64,000 nucleotides of DNA, taken from Agrostemma githago. Lineage: Eukaryota; Streptophyta; Magnoliopsida; Caryophyllales; Caryophyllaceae. Under the pieces are notes generated by a model. The model was not told where the DNA came from and did not search any database. It was given only the letters and a program-made list of their open reading frames with translations. Position 1 is the first letter of the stretch, and each line of letters starts with the position of its first letter. The translations under genes were made by a program, and so were the position numbers. This document shows positions 23,312-35,179 of the stretch, one piece after another. The stretch covers positions 42,675,811 to 42,739,810 of the forward strand of contig OY288239.1 in NCBI GenBank assembly GCA_958450325.1, given 5' to 3'.

Positions 23312-25063
23312 AGGTCATCTCCAAGTCCTTTGCAATAGACTTGCACTGGTGCTTCCAGAGTTGATTACTGAAACTCAGGGAGCATTTGTGCAAGGTCGTT
23401 CTATGTTGGAGAATGTCTTAATCTGCCAAGATTTGGTGAAGATGTACTCGAGGAAGCAGGCTTCTCCCAGGAGTATGTTTAAACTGGATTTGCAAAAAAC
23501 TTATGATACAGTAGAATGGGAGTTTGTAGATAGCATGATGAAGGCCCTTAACTTTCCACATCAATTTACTGAACTGGTAATGAAGTGCATGTTTACTACC
23601 TTTTATTCAATTGTGTTAAATGGTGGTTCCTTTGGATATTTTCAGGGCAAGTGTGAATTAAGGCAAGAGGACCCTATATGCCCTCTCATATCCACCATAT
23701 GCATGGAGTATCTAAGTAGAATGTTGATCTATGCCACAAAGACATGGCCTTTTAATTATCATCCTCTGTGCAAATAAGTTAAACTGACACACTTGTTGTT
23801 TGTGATGACCTATTGTTATTTTGCAAGGGTGAGGCTATCATGAGAGCTTCTCCTCTTTTTCCAAGGCTTCTGGCCTATGTATGAACAATGGGAAATCTGA
23901 GGCTTATTATAATGGGGTTGCTGATAATATAAATGAGGGAATATATCAAGTTACAGGCATAAAGGAGGGTACCTTGCCCTTCGGATATCTGGGAGTGCCC
24001 ATAAAAGCAGGCAGGAATGCAACGCCTTGACAAAGAAGATAATCAATCAAATAAGAAGTCTAGGTGCACGTAAACTTTATTATGCTGGGAGAGTTACTCT
24101 CATTTCCTCAGTTCTAAATACTCTATATAATTATTGGGCTTCGATATTCATCATTCCTAAGCACACAATCAAAAGAATTGAAGCCATTTGGAGAAATTTT
24201 CTATGGGAAGGTAGTGCAGATTACAAGAGGGTTCCTCTGATTGTCTGAGATAAAGTTACCCTTCCTAAGGATGCTGGTGGCTTGGGTATCAAGAGGGCCT
24301 ATATCTGGAATGTCGCTGTTGTGGGCAAACTGGTAAGTTGGTTATATGAGGGATGAAACGTCCTATGGATCAAATAGGTTACTACAGTTTATCTCAAGCA
24401 AACAAACTGGCATGATTATAGTCCATCAGCCGACACTTCATGGACCTGGAGGTCCATCCCCAAGACTAAAGATATATTCGAGCATGGTTATATAAATGGG
24501 ATATAGAATTCTGACCCTGTAGGGTAATCCATAAAGGGAGGATATAACTGGTTGCTTCCCCATCCACCATCCCCCCCTGGGTTCATTTTGTTTGGAACCA
24601 ATGGTCAGTCCCTAAGCATGCTATTATAACTTGGTTGGTTCTCAATAATGGGGTAAATGTGAAGGAAAAATTCCACAGACTTGGCTGGATTGATGATGAA
24701 GATTGTTGTTTATGCCACTATGCTTCAGAAACTGTGCAACACATCTTCTTTGATTGCCCTTTTAGTCGAAGGTTGTTGGATAATATAGCTGTGATAGCTG
24801 GGCGCAAAATTGATCTTAATTACATTCTTTTAGGAGGATCGGGCCAACTGCACAGGAAACTGCACTCTGCTGTATTTGCAGCATGCTACTACATCATATG
24901 GTGTCAAAGAAACAAGGCACGTATTGAGGGTTGTATTGACCATCCTGATCATCTAGCAAAACACATAATTGGGGTTGCTAGGAGAAGGATAAGGGTGGGA
25001 GCAAAGGATAGAATCACTAATACTGATCTTCATTTCCTCAGACAGATAGGCTATAGTTATTAG
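23312..25063 (+). pseudogene. LINE reverse transcriptase and zf-RVT region, broken
   Basis: Frames shift several times. 23320-23777 encodes the RT fingers/palm start (NRLALVLPEL, QGAFVQGRSMLENVLICQDL, FKLDLQKTYDTVEW; the usual K-A-YD-V is K-T-YD-V here). The catalytic box region near 23800 reads CDDLLLFCKG-like only after frameshifts. 24027-24248 matches the palm/thumb segment (LGARKLYYAGRVTLISSVL). 24635-25063 is the zinc-finger-like zf-RVT domain with CCLCHYASETVQHIFFDCPF. The N-terminal endonuclease is missing. It is non-functional. Confidence 0.75.
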
Positions 25064-25190
25064 CTTGGTGTTGGGAGTGCACTTGTTTTAGTGACTTCTA
25101 TATTTGTCCTTTTGTTTTGAAATTTTTGCACATGTACAGCATATGTCTTGTAACTCCTTTTTTGATGAATGAATTACTCACATTTCACCA
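23312..25190 (+). mobile_element. 5'-truncated L1-type LINE, copy 1
   Basis: It starts inside reverse transcriptase and runs through thumb and zf-RVT regions to a 3' UTR ending near CACATTTCACC at 25190. It is the same family as 25345-28557 and 47662-47972, which share the GATGAATGAATT...TTTCACC tail. 5' truncation is normal for target-primed reverse transcription. I could not pair a TSD. Confidence 0.8.
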
Positions 25191-25344
25191 ATATATATAT
25201 TAATAGTGCTAGATAATTTTAAGTTAAAATTAGAAACGAAATCATATTCAAATAAATTGATTATTTATTTTCAAATAAAAAAATTAATTACGTTCAATCA
25301 ATCAATCCGTCAATCATCAATATAATTTTAAGTCATAATAAAGG

Positions 25345-28300
25345 TGTAGGTTTGTTTGGCCTCGTTGAGACCAAAGTAAAGCCTGTGCATACTGATAGAA
25401 TAGTTAATAAGATGATTGAAGGGTTGTGTATTACCATCAATAGCCACAAGCATCAGGGTGGTGGAGTATGGCTCATTTGGAATCCTACTTTGTATAATGT
25501 GTACCTTCTCCTGTATGGTGCCCAGTTCATTCATAGTAAAGTGACTTATAGATCATCTGGTGATGTGTTCTATTATACTATGGTATATGGCTTCAATGAT
25601 GATGAAGAGAGAAGAGATTTATGGGAGCATCTTAAGAGCCTTGCAGGTTTTGTTAATGGGCCCTGGGCTATGGGAGAAAACTTCAATACAGTGATAAACC
25701 CAGCTAAAAGGCTAGAGGTAATAGAAACAGGTGGATATGGATGAGTTCATTGACTGTTTGAGTCACTGTGAATGGGTTGATATTAAGGCTACTGGTGCTT
25801 GGTATACTAAGACAAATGAGCAAGAGATAGGCACAAGGAAGTATAGTCGTCTGAACAATTTTTTGGTGAATGAGGCATGGCTCATAAAATATGATGATTT
25901 CCAGGCTCACTTTCACCCCGAAGGGGTGTTTGACCATACTCCTTGTACTTTGTAGAGTGTAAAGCTGAATGACAGGAGGACAGCAAGCTTCAAGTACTTC
26001 CAAATATGGGAAGGCTCCTTCATTTCAGGAGACAGTCAGCTTGGCCTGGGGGATACCTATCACTGGAACTAATATGTTTTGCCTTGTTAAGAAGCTTAAG
26101 GGACTTAAGAAGAGGCTAAAGCTTCTCAATGGTGAGTATTTTTCTGATATTGAGAAGCAAGCGACTGCAGAAGCACAACAGTTGGAGGATATTCAATTGG
26201 TCATTGCTGCAGGTGGTCCAACTGAACACTTGGTCCAGCAGGAAAGGCATGTTCAAAAGGAGTTAATTCAGGCTATATAAGCTAGAGATAGCTTCCTTGC
26301 TCAGAAGGCAAAGGCTAAGTGGTTGGAGGAAGGGGATGTTAATACTCAGTATTTTCATCAAGCAGAATATTATTCGAAATAAGGTGACCCAAGTGAAGAA
26401 TATTCATGGTGTTTGTTGTGCTGATAATAACAACATTAAAGCGGCCTTCTTGGAATTTTATCAGGGGTTGTTAGGATCTAGGAAGAAGGTTTAGCCTGTG
26501 TGCACTGTGGTGATAGACCAAGGACCTGTATGCTCTAACTACCATCACAGTATCCTCCTGAGGCCTGTCACATCTACTAAGATCAAACAAGCCTTTTTCT
26601 TTGTGCCTATAGACAAGGCTCTAGGACCTGATGGTTACTCTAGTAGTTTCTTCAGGGATGTCTGGTCTACCATTAGAAATGATATGATTGATGTTGTCCA
26701 GGATTTTTTATTTCTGGTAGATTACTGACTCAGATCAATGCCACCAACATTGTATTGGTCCCTAAGGGTGAAAGACCTGAATCTGTCACTCAATTTAGGC
26801 CCATTGCATGTGGTAACATGATCTATAAGGTTATTTCAAGGCTCCTATGCTCTAGACTAGTCATGGTCTTGCCAGATCTGATCATAGAAATTCAGGGTGC
26901 CTTTGTTAAAGGGAGGTCCATCCTTGAGAATGTCTTCATTTGCCAGGACTTGGTCAAGATGTATTCCAGGAAGAAACTCTCTCCTAAGAGTATGTTTAAG
27001 CTGGACCTTCAAAAGGCCTATGACAATGTGGAATGAGAGTTTGTGGGAAATATGCTACAGGCTCTGCGGTTTCCACCCTTGTTTGCCAAGCTTGTGATGG
27101 AATGTAACAGTACATCAACATATTATATTGTTCAAAATGGAAGTTCTTTTGGGTACTTTAAGGGGTAGAGAGGATGAGGCAGGGGGATCTCATTTCTCCC
27201 TTGCTCTTTACTATCTGTATGGAGTACCTCACTCGAACTATAACATATGCTACCAAGAGATGGCCTTTTAAATATCACCCTCAATGCAAGGAGCTCCAGC
27301 TGACTCGTCTTGTCTTTGCTGATGACTTGCTCCTATTCTGCAAAGGAGAAGCAAACTATCTCATGCTCCTTATGAGAGCTTTTCCTCCTTCTCTCAGGCC
27401 ACTGGCTCATGCATGAATAATGGAAAGTCTGAGGCCTATTATAATGGGGTTACTGAGACCTTGAAGATGGATATTTTTGCTGCTACTGGGATTAAGGAAG
27501 GGTCTTTGCCTTTTAGGTACCTGGGAGTACCTATTCAGGCTGGAAAGATTAGCATACAGGAATGTAATCTTTTTGCTAAAAGAATAATTAGCAGGATAAG
27601 AAGTCTGGGTGCACGCAAACTATCATATGCTGGAAGAGTTACACTCATCTATGTTGTCCTTAGTACTCTTTATTACTACTGGGCTTCGATATTTATTATC
27701 CCACAACATACTATCAAAAGAATTGAAGCCTTATGTAGGAATTATTTATGGGATGGCACAACTGCTTATAGGGGGTTCCCCGAGTGGCATGGAGTACTAT
27801 CACTGCACCCAAGGCAGCTGGAGGGCTAGGAATCAAGAGGGCCACAGTCTGGAATCATGCAGCTGTGAGGATACTGGTTAGTTGGATATATGAAGATAGG
27901 ACTAGCTTATGGATAAAATGGATTAAAACTGTCTATCTCAAGCACTAACAATGGCATACATATTAGCCGCCTGCAGATACATCATGGACTTGGAAGTCCA
28001 TATGCAAGATTAAGGAGAAATTCAAGAACGGGTATGTTGAAGACCACTGGATTGCAGATCCTACAGGATACACCATCAAAGGTGGGTACTCCTGGCTGGC
28101 TCCCCTACAGATCCTCCAACTTGGGTACCCTTTATGTGGAATAAATATAATATCCCTAAACATGCTTACATGACTTGGCCTACCCTCAAAAATGGGTTAA
28201 TGTTACGGAAAAACTGCATAGATATGGATGGGTTGAAGATGAGAACTGTTGTCTCTGCCAGGCCTCTTCTGAAACAGCCCACCACCTCTTCTTTGAGTGT

Positions 28301-28557
28301 CCTTTTAGTCAGAAGCTTTTGGATAGTATTGCTATGATGGTTGGGTGCAAATTGGACCTGAATTATATCCTTGTTAATAAACCTACACACTTGTACTGGA
28401 GATTGCATTTTACAATTCTTGCAGCTTGCTACTACACGGTTTGGCATCAAAGGAACAAGGCCAAAATTGAGGGGATGATTGAACAACCTCTTTTGTTGGC
28501 TAAACAGATCATTACAGCTTCTAGAAGCAGAATAAGAATAGGACCAAATGATAGAAT
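25345..28557 (+). mobile_element. 5'-truncated L1-type LINE, copy 2
   Basis: It starts within the endonuclease domain and continues through RT to zf-RVT. It is then cut off by the left LTR of the Athila-like element at 28558, so its 3' tail is missing. About 150 bp of AT-rich DNA (25191-25344) separates it from LINE copy 1. The two copies are close relatives and lie in the same orientation. Confidence 0.8.
25345..28557 (+). pseudogene. LINE ORF2 remnant: endonuclease, RT, zf-RVT
   Basis: Endonuclease-like residues appear at 25352-25744 (GLVETKVK, GGGVWLIWNP, VYGFNDDEERRDLW; the usual GDFN has become GENFN). RT begins near 26570 (DKALGPDGYSSSFFRDVW, QFRPIACGNMIYKVISRLLC). It continues with QGAFVKGRSILENVFICQDL, FKLDLQKAYDNVE and LVFADDLLLFCKG, which holds the FADD catalytic box near 27310. 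The zf-RVT domain is at 28175-28557 (CCLCQASSETAHHLFFECPF). Stops and frameshifts (for example at 25744, 26280 and near 27036) break it into eight or more pieces. Confidence 0.8.
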
Positions 28558-29438
28558 TGACAGGCTAAAGTCGTATGCCTCAAATTATAATTTATAATCA
28601 ACTAACTAAAACAATAGTATAATGGAAATAAGGGTCAAACCCACAAAGAATCGGTTTAATAACTATAACTACGTACTAATGTAGAACGATAATTAACTAA
28701 TGTATTACAGAATAAATATTAGGGGTTTTGAATGATTGTTTGATAACTAAAACTAATAAAGATGAAAACTTCAAATAAATCAAATGATTAAAAGGTCCCG
28801 GGTCAAGTACAAATCCACAACTTAATCACAATTGATCATCGAAATCCGGTTCAAATTATTATTCTTGACCACTTTATCGTGAATCGTAGATTCTAATCCT
28901 CCTTATGAATAACTAACTAAAACGTATCCCGTTCTTAATCAGCCCTAACTGTTAAACAACCTAAACAATCCAGTTCTAGATTTGATTCAACATTGGCATT
29001 AATAGATAGAAGAATTCGATATAGAGATAAATAATCACATACAATCCGGTTGTGCTATAAATCTATGATAATTGCTCCTAAGTCTTAATATCAACGAATC
29101 CCGTTCAATACTTCAGTTTTAGAAGTTACTAGTGTCAAGTTAATCAACAAATTTTGTTCAATTAACAAAACTAACAATAGAACGATTGAAAAGATAACTA
29201 ATCGATCAATCCAGAAATCAATAACAACATTCATATAATCAAACTGAGCAATTAATCAATAATCAAGAATAAAGATAAGAACTTTCAAACTCACAACCGA
29301 TAATTAAGCGCTTCAATGTCTTGAACCAAGAAGAAAAATTAGTTTCACATAGTCTTAAGAAAACTAGGATTCTTCTTCTCTCCCTTCTAATGTTACGTAC
29401 AACTTATGATTATCTCAATAATGATATGTAATAATAAT
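28558..29438 (-). repeat. Athila-like 3' LTR, first part
   Basis: It aligns with 45794 to about 46650 and is cut at 29438 by the young Tat-lineage element. It resumes at 41674. Confidence 0.85.
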
Positions 29439-30118
29439 TGTTCCGGTCACGGAAACAATTCACCCGGCCTAGGATCCGGGTTGTACAATCGGGTTAATGG
29501 TGAGCAACTGATCGTTTGATTTCCCTTGGTCTCCCCTTTCTCTCACTCCCTGGATCGGACCTTCCCGGCGGAAATGGCCTGCTCCCTGCACAATGAACGC
29601 ACAGGGGCTCGGAGGTTGTCCGAGGAAACCCTCTCCGATACCTAAGTCAGTCCGTGAAATGCCTTTACGAACCTAGCTCGTGAGGAACTAGGCGGCGTTT
29701 TTAGGAGTAAGAGTCTAGAGAGAGAAAATCCAACCCCTCTCATGTGGGAAATGGGGAGGTATTTATACCTTCCCACAAGAGAGAGAAGTGGGAGTGGAAT
29801 GGTTGGATAGAGAAGTGACAAGTGGCGGTTTCTCATCCACCCATTCCTAATTACCTTAGGCAAAATGACGAGAGGGCCCCTGGGGGTTCTGGCCCTGTCG
29901 GCCAGGGATTTTCCCAGGGCAGACAGTCTTCAGGCAGGGAGCTGCCCAGTTTCGACAGGCTGGGTTGGCCTGTGCTCCCAGCAGCTGACGGCCAACCTTA
30001 GCGTTTTATGCTTCTTGTTTTAATTTCTTGCTAGGGGTTGGTCTTTCAACTCTTTGACAGGGACCGTCTCAGGGCTTGCCTAGCAGGCGGCTAATTGACA
30101 GGCGGCCCACCCCAATCA
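29439..30118 (-). repeat. 3' LTR of the young Tat element (680 bp)
   Basis: It has the same length as 40989-41668. By-eye differences are C/A in GAGCAACTG, C/A in TGGCCTGC, G/C in AGGGGCTC, A/G in CCGATACC and A/G in TCTCATCC. Minus-strand TATAAATACC near 29768 is the promoter-like box. A 73-codon frame present in both LTRs is only an LTR shadow. Confidence 0.95.
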
Positions 30119-30392
30119 ATTGGCCTTCGTCAGTAGGGGGGAAGTGAGACTTCTCTTCTGCTGGCGACTCTTGCTTGGAGGGGGGTTGACTTCCATGTCT
30201 GTTGCAGCATTTAATGTTTCGCACCTTCCCAAGGAACTTTGCACTGCTCATGTCAGGTATGCAAAGAGGTGAGAGCGTTTTTGTGATGATTGCACTTCTC
30301 TTCTGGGCGGATTTTGGGGAACCGTGAAGAGTTCCTGATTGGTGGCTCTCCTCCCAGGGTGGTTGGAGCGTTCATTAATGCCGCGCTTTCTT

Positions 30393-30403
30393 TTGTATAA
30401 AAT
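30393..30403 (+). promoter_or_regulatory. TATA box of antisense gene 1
   Basis: GTATAAAATCC lies about 75 bp upstream of the ATG at 30470, on the strand opposite to gag-pol. This suggests an independent antisense promoter. Confidence 0.5.
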
Positions 30404-30469
30404 CCTCAGTTTCCTTTATCATTTGTGTTTCAACCCATCTTCAATCTTTCCATTTTCTTTGTCTTAAAC

Positions 30470-31054
30470 ATGGCTTGGATCAAGAAAAGCGTAATTCGCC
30501 GTGGAGTCAGACATGTTACCTTCATCTTTAGAGGGTTTTGGAGGCTCCGATATGCTCGGGCCGCTTATTTAGCCGTTCGCCGGAGTCGCTGTTCACGGCT
30601 TCGTTCCCGACGGATGGGTCGGAAAGCTTCTGCTAGGACGGGAAAACGCCTCAGGAGGCCTTCTCCTTCTGTTGCGCCTAGGTTTAGGCGCTGCCCCTAG
30701 GGAGGGGGCTGTTTTGACAGAGGATGCCACGAGTGCTTTCCGTGGCTACATCCAGAGCAATTCCGCTCCAACCTTTCTGACAATGACTCTTCCTTGGCGT
30801 CAGGTCCCTCTTCGCCTGTGAAGAAGACAGGCTGTCGCACCTGCGACGAATCCCAGGCAGTTCCCTTTGGCAGGGACTGGGAGGATAGCAGCCATGATTC
30901 TGGTGATAGTGAGGGTCTGGGCTGCCTGAGCGACAAGGACGAGGACGGAGCTTCAGATGACCCTTTCCAGGGCTCCCCAGACTGGGACTGGGGCTCGGCT
31001 CTCGGGAGCCCAGGCAACCCCGGGGATTATTCTCCAGACTTGGGCGATGATTAG
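30470..31054 (+). pseudogene. Antisense gene 1: Arg-rich/acidic small protein with one in-frame stop
   Basis: The frame runs 195 codons from ATG 30470 to TAG at 31052-31054, broken only by TAG at 30698-30700. The first 76 residues are extremely basic (MAWIKKSVIRRGVRHVTF and clusters such as RRSRCSRLRSRRMGRK). After the stop comes a Cys/His patch (GCFDRGCHECFPWLHPEQF), then a Ser/Asp-rich acidic tail ending PDLGDD. A basic half joined to an acidic half with a possible metal-binding knot suggests a nucleic-acid or chromatin partner, but that is inference and I know no family. An AATGAAAT-type signal lies near 31163. It is antisense to gag-pol and next to the 3' LTR. Confidence 0.45.
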
Positions 31055-31385
31055 ACCTGCGTGGCAGGGTGTTTGGTTTCTGTCGGGCCGGAATTTTTTG
31101 TGCCTTATGTATTTTTCTTTCATATCCGTCCCACGATGTAGCTTTCCTTTGTAAGGTTTGAATGAAATGAATATTTTGTGTATTTTAAATTTTTAATATG
31201 AGTTATTATTATTATATATATATTTTTTTTTTTTTGAATGAGGTCGTTGATTGACCTTTCTCTCTGACGTTTCTGTTTATCGAGGCTCTTCTTGAAAAAG
31301 GTGAGCAATTGGTGTTCAGTATGTGACACGTGGACGATCCTTGAGGGTTTTGTCAGGGGATTCGTCTTTCAAACTTCTTTGGGCT

Positions 31386-31395
31386 TTATTTAAAC
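31386..31395 (+). promoter_or_regulatory. TATA-like box of antisense gene 2
   Basis: TTTATTTAAA about 205 bp upstream of the ATG at 31597, followed by a pyrimidine-rich leader with CTCTTC and CTCCCTCC runs, as is common in plant promoters. Confidence 0.45.
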
Positions 31396-31596
31396 CCTTC
31401 TCTCCCTCCATTCTCTTCTTTTACTCTTCTTGATACTTTACACCCCATAACACTTCTCGAATCTCCTTCATTGGCCGAGCGTTTTCTTTTTGAGGAGCAA
31501 GGAACACTTCTTGTCGCTGTCTCCAGCAACTTCACCGGCGTCCTTAGGTTAGAACTTTCGAATCTCTCGCCTCTTTTCTTCCCTTCCATAGCCTAT

Positions 31597-33938
31597 ATGT
31601 CGCGAGTCCATCCCCTTTCCCTTGATTCTTTACTCGGGAGAACTAGCGGCGTTGGGAGCCGTCATGACGTTACTTCTTCCTCCGGGGTTGACCCCAGGGA
31701 GGAAGACGATCACCACAGGGGAGAGGGTGCTGAGTCACCCGAGCCGGCTCCCTTTGATGTGATTGATTCTGATGACGAGGCCCTGGAGGTGGACCCTGCC
31801 AGGGTCGCCGGCCCCCTTATCCGTAGGGAGAGAGGGAGGACCTACTTCTTGGACAAAGAAAAATATGTGGTTCCCTTACAGACCTATCCTGAGGCTAAGA
31901 ATAGGGATCTGATCTTGGAGTGTAACGCGGCTAAGGCCATTGAACAGTTTTATAATTTTGGGGAGGGGTACACAGTGGTAGTCCTTGGGGAAAGAGACAC
32001 AGTGTGCTGTCCCCCAGAAGGGTGTGTAGCCGTCTACCATAAGGCCCTAGAATTCGGCCTGCGATTCCCGTTGCATCCCTTCCTGGAGGAAACTTTTAGG
32101 AGGATGAACGTTGCTATCGCCCAGCTGACTGCAACGGCCATTAGAGCATTAGTGGCCTACACCTGGACTTGTCTTTTCCATGGCGAGGGGCCTTATATTG
32201 ACGCCCTTCGCTTTATGGTTGGCCTCCAAATGGTGTCTTCATCTGGGGGGGATGGCTCCCCTGGTTACTGGTCTCTGCTGAGACAGAAAAAGTACGCCTT
32301 GGTCTGGCCGGCTATGAGCAGCCTCAAAGACTGGAAAAATAATTTTATATATGTCCATAGTGCGTCAGGGTGGAAAATTCCTAGACATTTTAGGAACCAT
32401 GTCCATACCCGCATGGAGACGCGTGAGGAGTATCACCCTCGCGTTGGGGGGAAGGCTCTGGAAGTCAGGCTGAGCGAGAAGGAGAAGATTTTGATAAAAA
32501 AGTTTGAGATCGTGGCGGATAAACATGGGAACTTTGGCCCTGTTTTCTGGCTCCCTCATGCGGAGCTCATCACGACAGACGAGTACTTGCTTCCCGTGGG
32601 CCTGATTCCTGGCCTTGAAGGTAGTTCTAGGGTTTTCTTGTTGTCACGATTTTCCAGGGATTTTATTTCTCCCTGCCTTTTAGATGACCGCCTTTCTTTT
32701 CCTGCAGATTCCTACACTTGGCGCTGGACCAAGAAGCAGGTCAGAAGGCTAGGCTTGAGCGAGGAGTTGCACGTTCTTTCAAAGCGTCCCCCCTTCCTAC
32801 AAATTTTCGGAAAGGAAGTAAAGCCCTTATGAAGCTCGTGAAAGATTTTGCCGCTGGTCGAAGATTACCTCTCCCACCCCGGCTGCCCTCGTCGAAGCCG
32901 GCGACTCCTACCCCCAGCATTCATGAAGGGGAAGCGGAGGTTACTTCAGGAGCTACTCCTTCCCCCAGTCAAAAACAGGGCGCCTCTCCGGCTGGCCCTC
33001 GGATCTCGCAGGGAACACAGCCTGGAGACTCCGAGGGGACTGGGGAAAGTGTTCCCTTGGAATCGAGGAGGAAAAGGGAGAGGGAGCCCCCTAGTGCTGA
33101 CGTGGTGGACCTGGAGGCGGATGTCTCTACCCCTGAGGCGAAACGCCCTGCACGTGAGCCCTCTAGCACTCCCTTCCCAGAGGAAAATGTAGAGTTCCAC
33201 TACACGGCTGGTGATAGTGTGGATGTATCAGGCCTGCTTTCTGACTCTGGAGCTGTCTTGGCCGACCGTCTTACAAAGATGGTGACTTCCACTTCTCATC
33301 AAGTGCTTCAATATATCCAGCGTACCTCCAAGGTTATGCTGGCCTCTGCGGAGCTGGCGGCTCTTAGCCGCCTGAGTGATGAGGAGCTGACAGTTACTCC
33401 TGGGGCCCCTCCTCCCAACCGCCTGGCCATGATAGAAAGGGATGTCTCCTTGATAAGTTCTTTGAAAGATAAAATGACAAGGCAAGAGGGGGAGTTGGAG
33501 GAGGCCAAGAAGCAGGCTGATCAATGGAGGCTGCAGGGGGAAATGGCTGTGAAGGAGGTTTCCAAGCTAGAGGCCGATCTGAAGGGGAGCCGGCAGTCGT
33601 TGGACCGAGCCAATCTATCTTTGGCCGAGATGGGGCACTTGAAGGGGAGAGTGACTGACCTGGAGGAGCAGTTGTCAAAGACCAAGTCGGCTTTTGAACA
33701 GGCTAAGGGGGAATGGACGAAAGAGAAAGAGACCCTGGCTGCGGAGACTAAGGAAGCGGTGGGTGCCAGCTTCGTGAGCGGCGCCAACTCCTCTCTGGAA
33801 TTGGTGATGGAGGTGATAGGGGAGATGTTCCCTACTTTTGATGAGGACGCCTTCCGGAGCCTCTATCCCGCTAAGAATGAAGCCCGGGCGACCAGGCAGC
33901 CTGAGGCAGACGCCAACGCTCACCAGGATGCTGCGTGA
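31597..33938 (+). CDS. Antisense gene 2: 'putative gypsy-type transposon' protein with coiled-coil C-terminus
   Basis: Part 1, 31597-32832, starts MSRVHPLSLDSLLGR. It has an acidic linker (VIDSDDEALEVDP) and then the PF04195-like core: FGLRFPLHPFLEETFRRMNV, AIAQLTATAIRALVAYTW and a Trp-rich stretch. Part 2, 32718-33938, is in another frame. It has a Pro/Ser-rich linker, RRKREREPPSADVVDL (possible nuclear signal), and a long heptad region around 33430-33760 (EGELEEAKKQADQWRLQ, KLEADLKGSRQSLDRANLSL). The parts overlap by 115 bp, so an intron or one frameshift must join them: a GTAGTT donor near 32619 and TTTCCTGCAG acceptor near 32707 exist but keep the first frame. Proteins of this type are encoded antisense in plant Tat elements. 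Their role is unknown. Confidence 0.65.
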
Positions 33939-34159
33939 CGCCCCTTCTCTTTTACGAAAGCTTTTATCTTCTCGTACTGAGCCAGTGTTTATGGCTATTC
34001 TGTAATATTTTGCTACTCGGTTTTTTTCTCTGACTTTGTAAAGACCTTTCCACCCTTCGTGGGTCTTGTTCTGTGGGATATTTCTTTCTTCTTTTTATGG
34101 CAATCTGTTTTAAAATTCAGGGATTCTTTTCTTATTTGTTTAATCGCCTGTCATAGCAT

Positions 34160-34945
34160 GCCTCTGGTTTTTGATCAAAAGTCCAGAGGGCCGCGCCCTG
34201 CCTGCCCAGGGGTAAGCGGGGCGGCTTTTGCGTTTTTTATACAAGGTTGGGAGGCCTGCCCCCAGTTTTTGTTAGACTGGCCTATCCCTGGCTTTTCGTT
34301 CAAAGTCCAGGGGGCCTGCCCCCTGCCTGCCTAGAGGTAAGCAGGGTGGCTCTTGCGTTTTTTATACAAGGTTGGGGGGCTTGTCCCCAGTCCTTGTTAG
34401 ACTGGCCTGTCCCTGGCTTTTCGTTCAAAGTCCAGGGGGCCTGCCCCCTGCTTGCCCAGAGGTAAGCAGGGTAGCTTTTGCGTTTTTTATACAAGGCTGG
34501 GGGGCCTGCCCCCAGTCCTTGTTAGCCTGGCCTGTCCCTGGCTTTTCGTTCAAAGTCCAGGGGGCCTGCCCCCTGCTCGCCTAGAGGTGAGCAGGGTGGC
34601 TCTTGTGTTTTTTATACAAGGTTGGGGGGCTTGCCCCCAGTCCTTGTTAGATTGGCCTGTCCCTGTCTTTTCGTTCAAAGTCCAGGGGGCCTGCCCCCTG
34701 CTCGCCCAGAGGTGAGCAGGGTAGCTTTGGCGTTTTTTATACAAGGTTGGGGGCCTGCCCCCAGTCCTTGTTAGCCTGGCCTGTCCCTGGCTTTTCGTTC
34801 AAAGTCCAGGGGGCCTGCCCCCTGCTTGCCCAGAGGTAAGCAGGGTAGCTTTTGCGTTTTTTATACAAGGTCGGGGGGCCTGCCCCCAGTCCTCGTTAGT
34901 ACGGCCTGTCCCCTGCTTGCCCAGGGGGTAGGCAGGGTGGCCTCT
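34160..34945. repeat. 125-bp tandem array in the young Tat element
   Basis: CAAAGTCCAGGGGGCCTGCC begins at 34301, 34426, 34551, 34676 and 34800, with a diverged copy at 34176. That is a 125-bp period (one copy 124) over about six units. Each unit contains inverted GC-rich words (CCTGCCCCC / GGGGGCC) that can form hairpins. The frames through it (60-90 codons, both strands) are repeat shadows. It lies between the 3' end of antisense gene 2 and the integrase end. Confidence 0.95.
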
Positions 34946-35179
34946 GATTTGCGTTGGGGGGTTCACTTTACCCAATTTCGGCAACAGGGGGGCCTCCCCC
35001 TATTGCCCCCTGCTCGTTTGTGTGTGAAAGACGCGAGTGTGAACAGGCAACGAGTATAAATCTGTATCTTCTCATTTCTCTTAAAATTTTCTTTTTGACA
35101 TTGGGGTGGTCGGAGCCGTCGACATTTTTGACCGTCCTCCGCCTTTTTTAGTAAAAGTAAAAACTGCCTGTATTCTTGT

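Noticed and set aside
29642..29863. 73-codon minus-strand frame, present again at 41192-41413
   Set aside because: It is duplicated only because it lies in both LTRs of the young Tat element, covers the TATA region and has no known domain.
34059..34984. Several 60-90 codon frames on both strands with repeated SPGGLPPA- and PWLFVQ-like words
   Set aside because: They are translations of the 125-bp tandem array (125 is not a multiple of 3, so the frame rotates between units). No promoter or domain.
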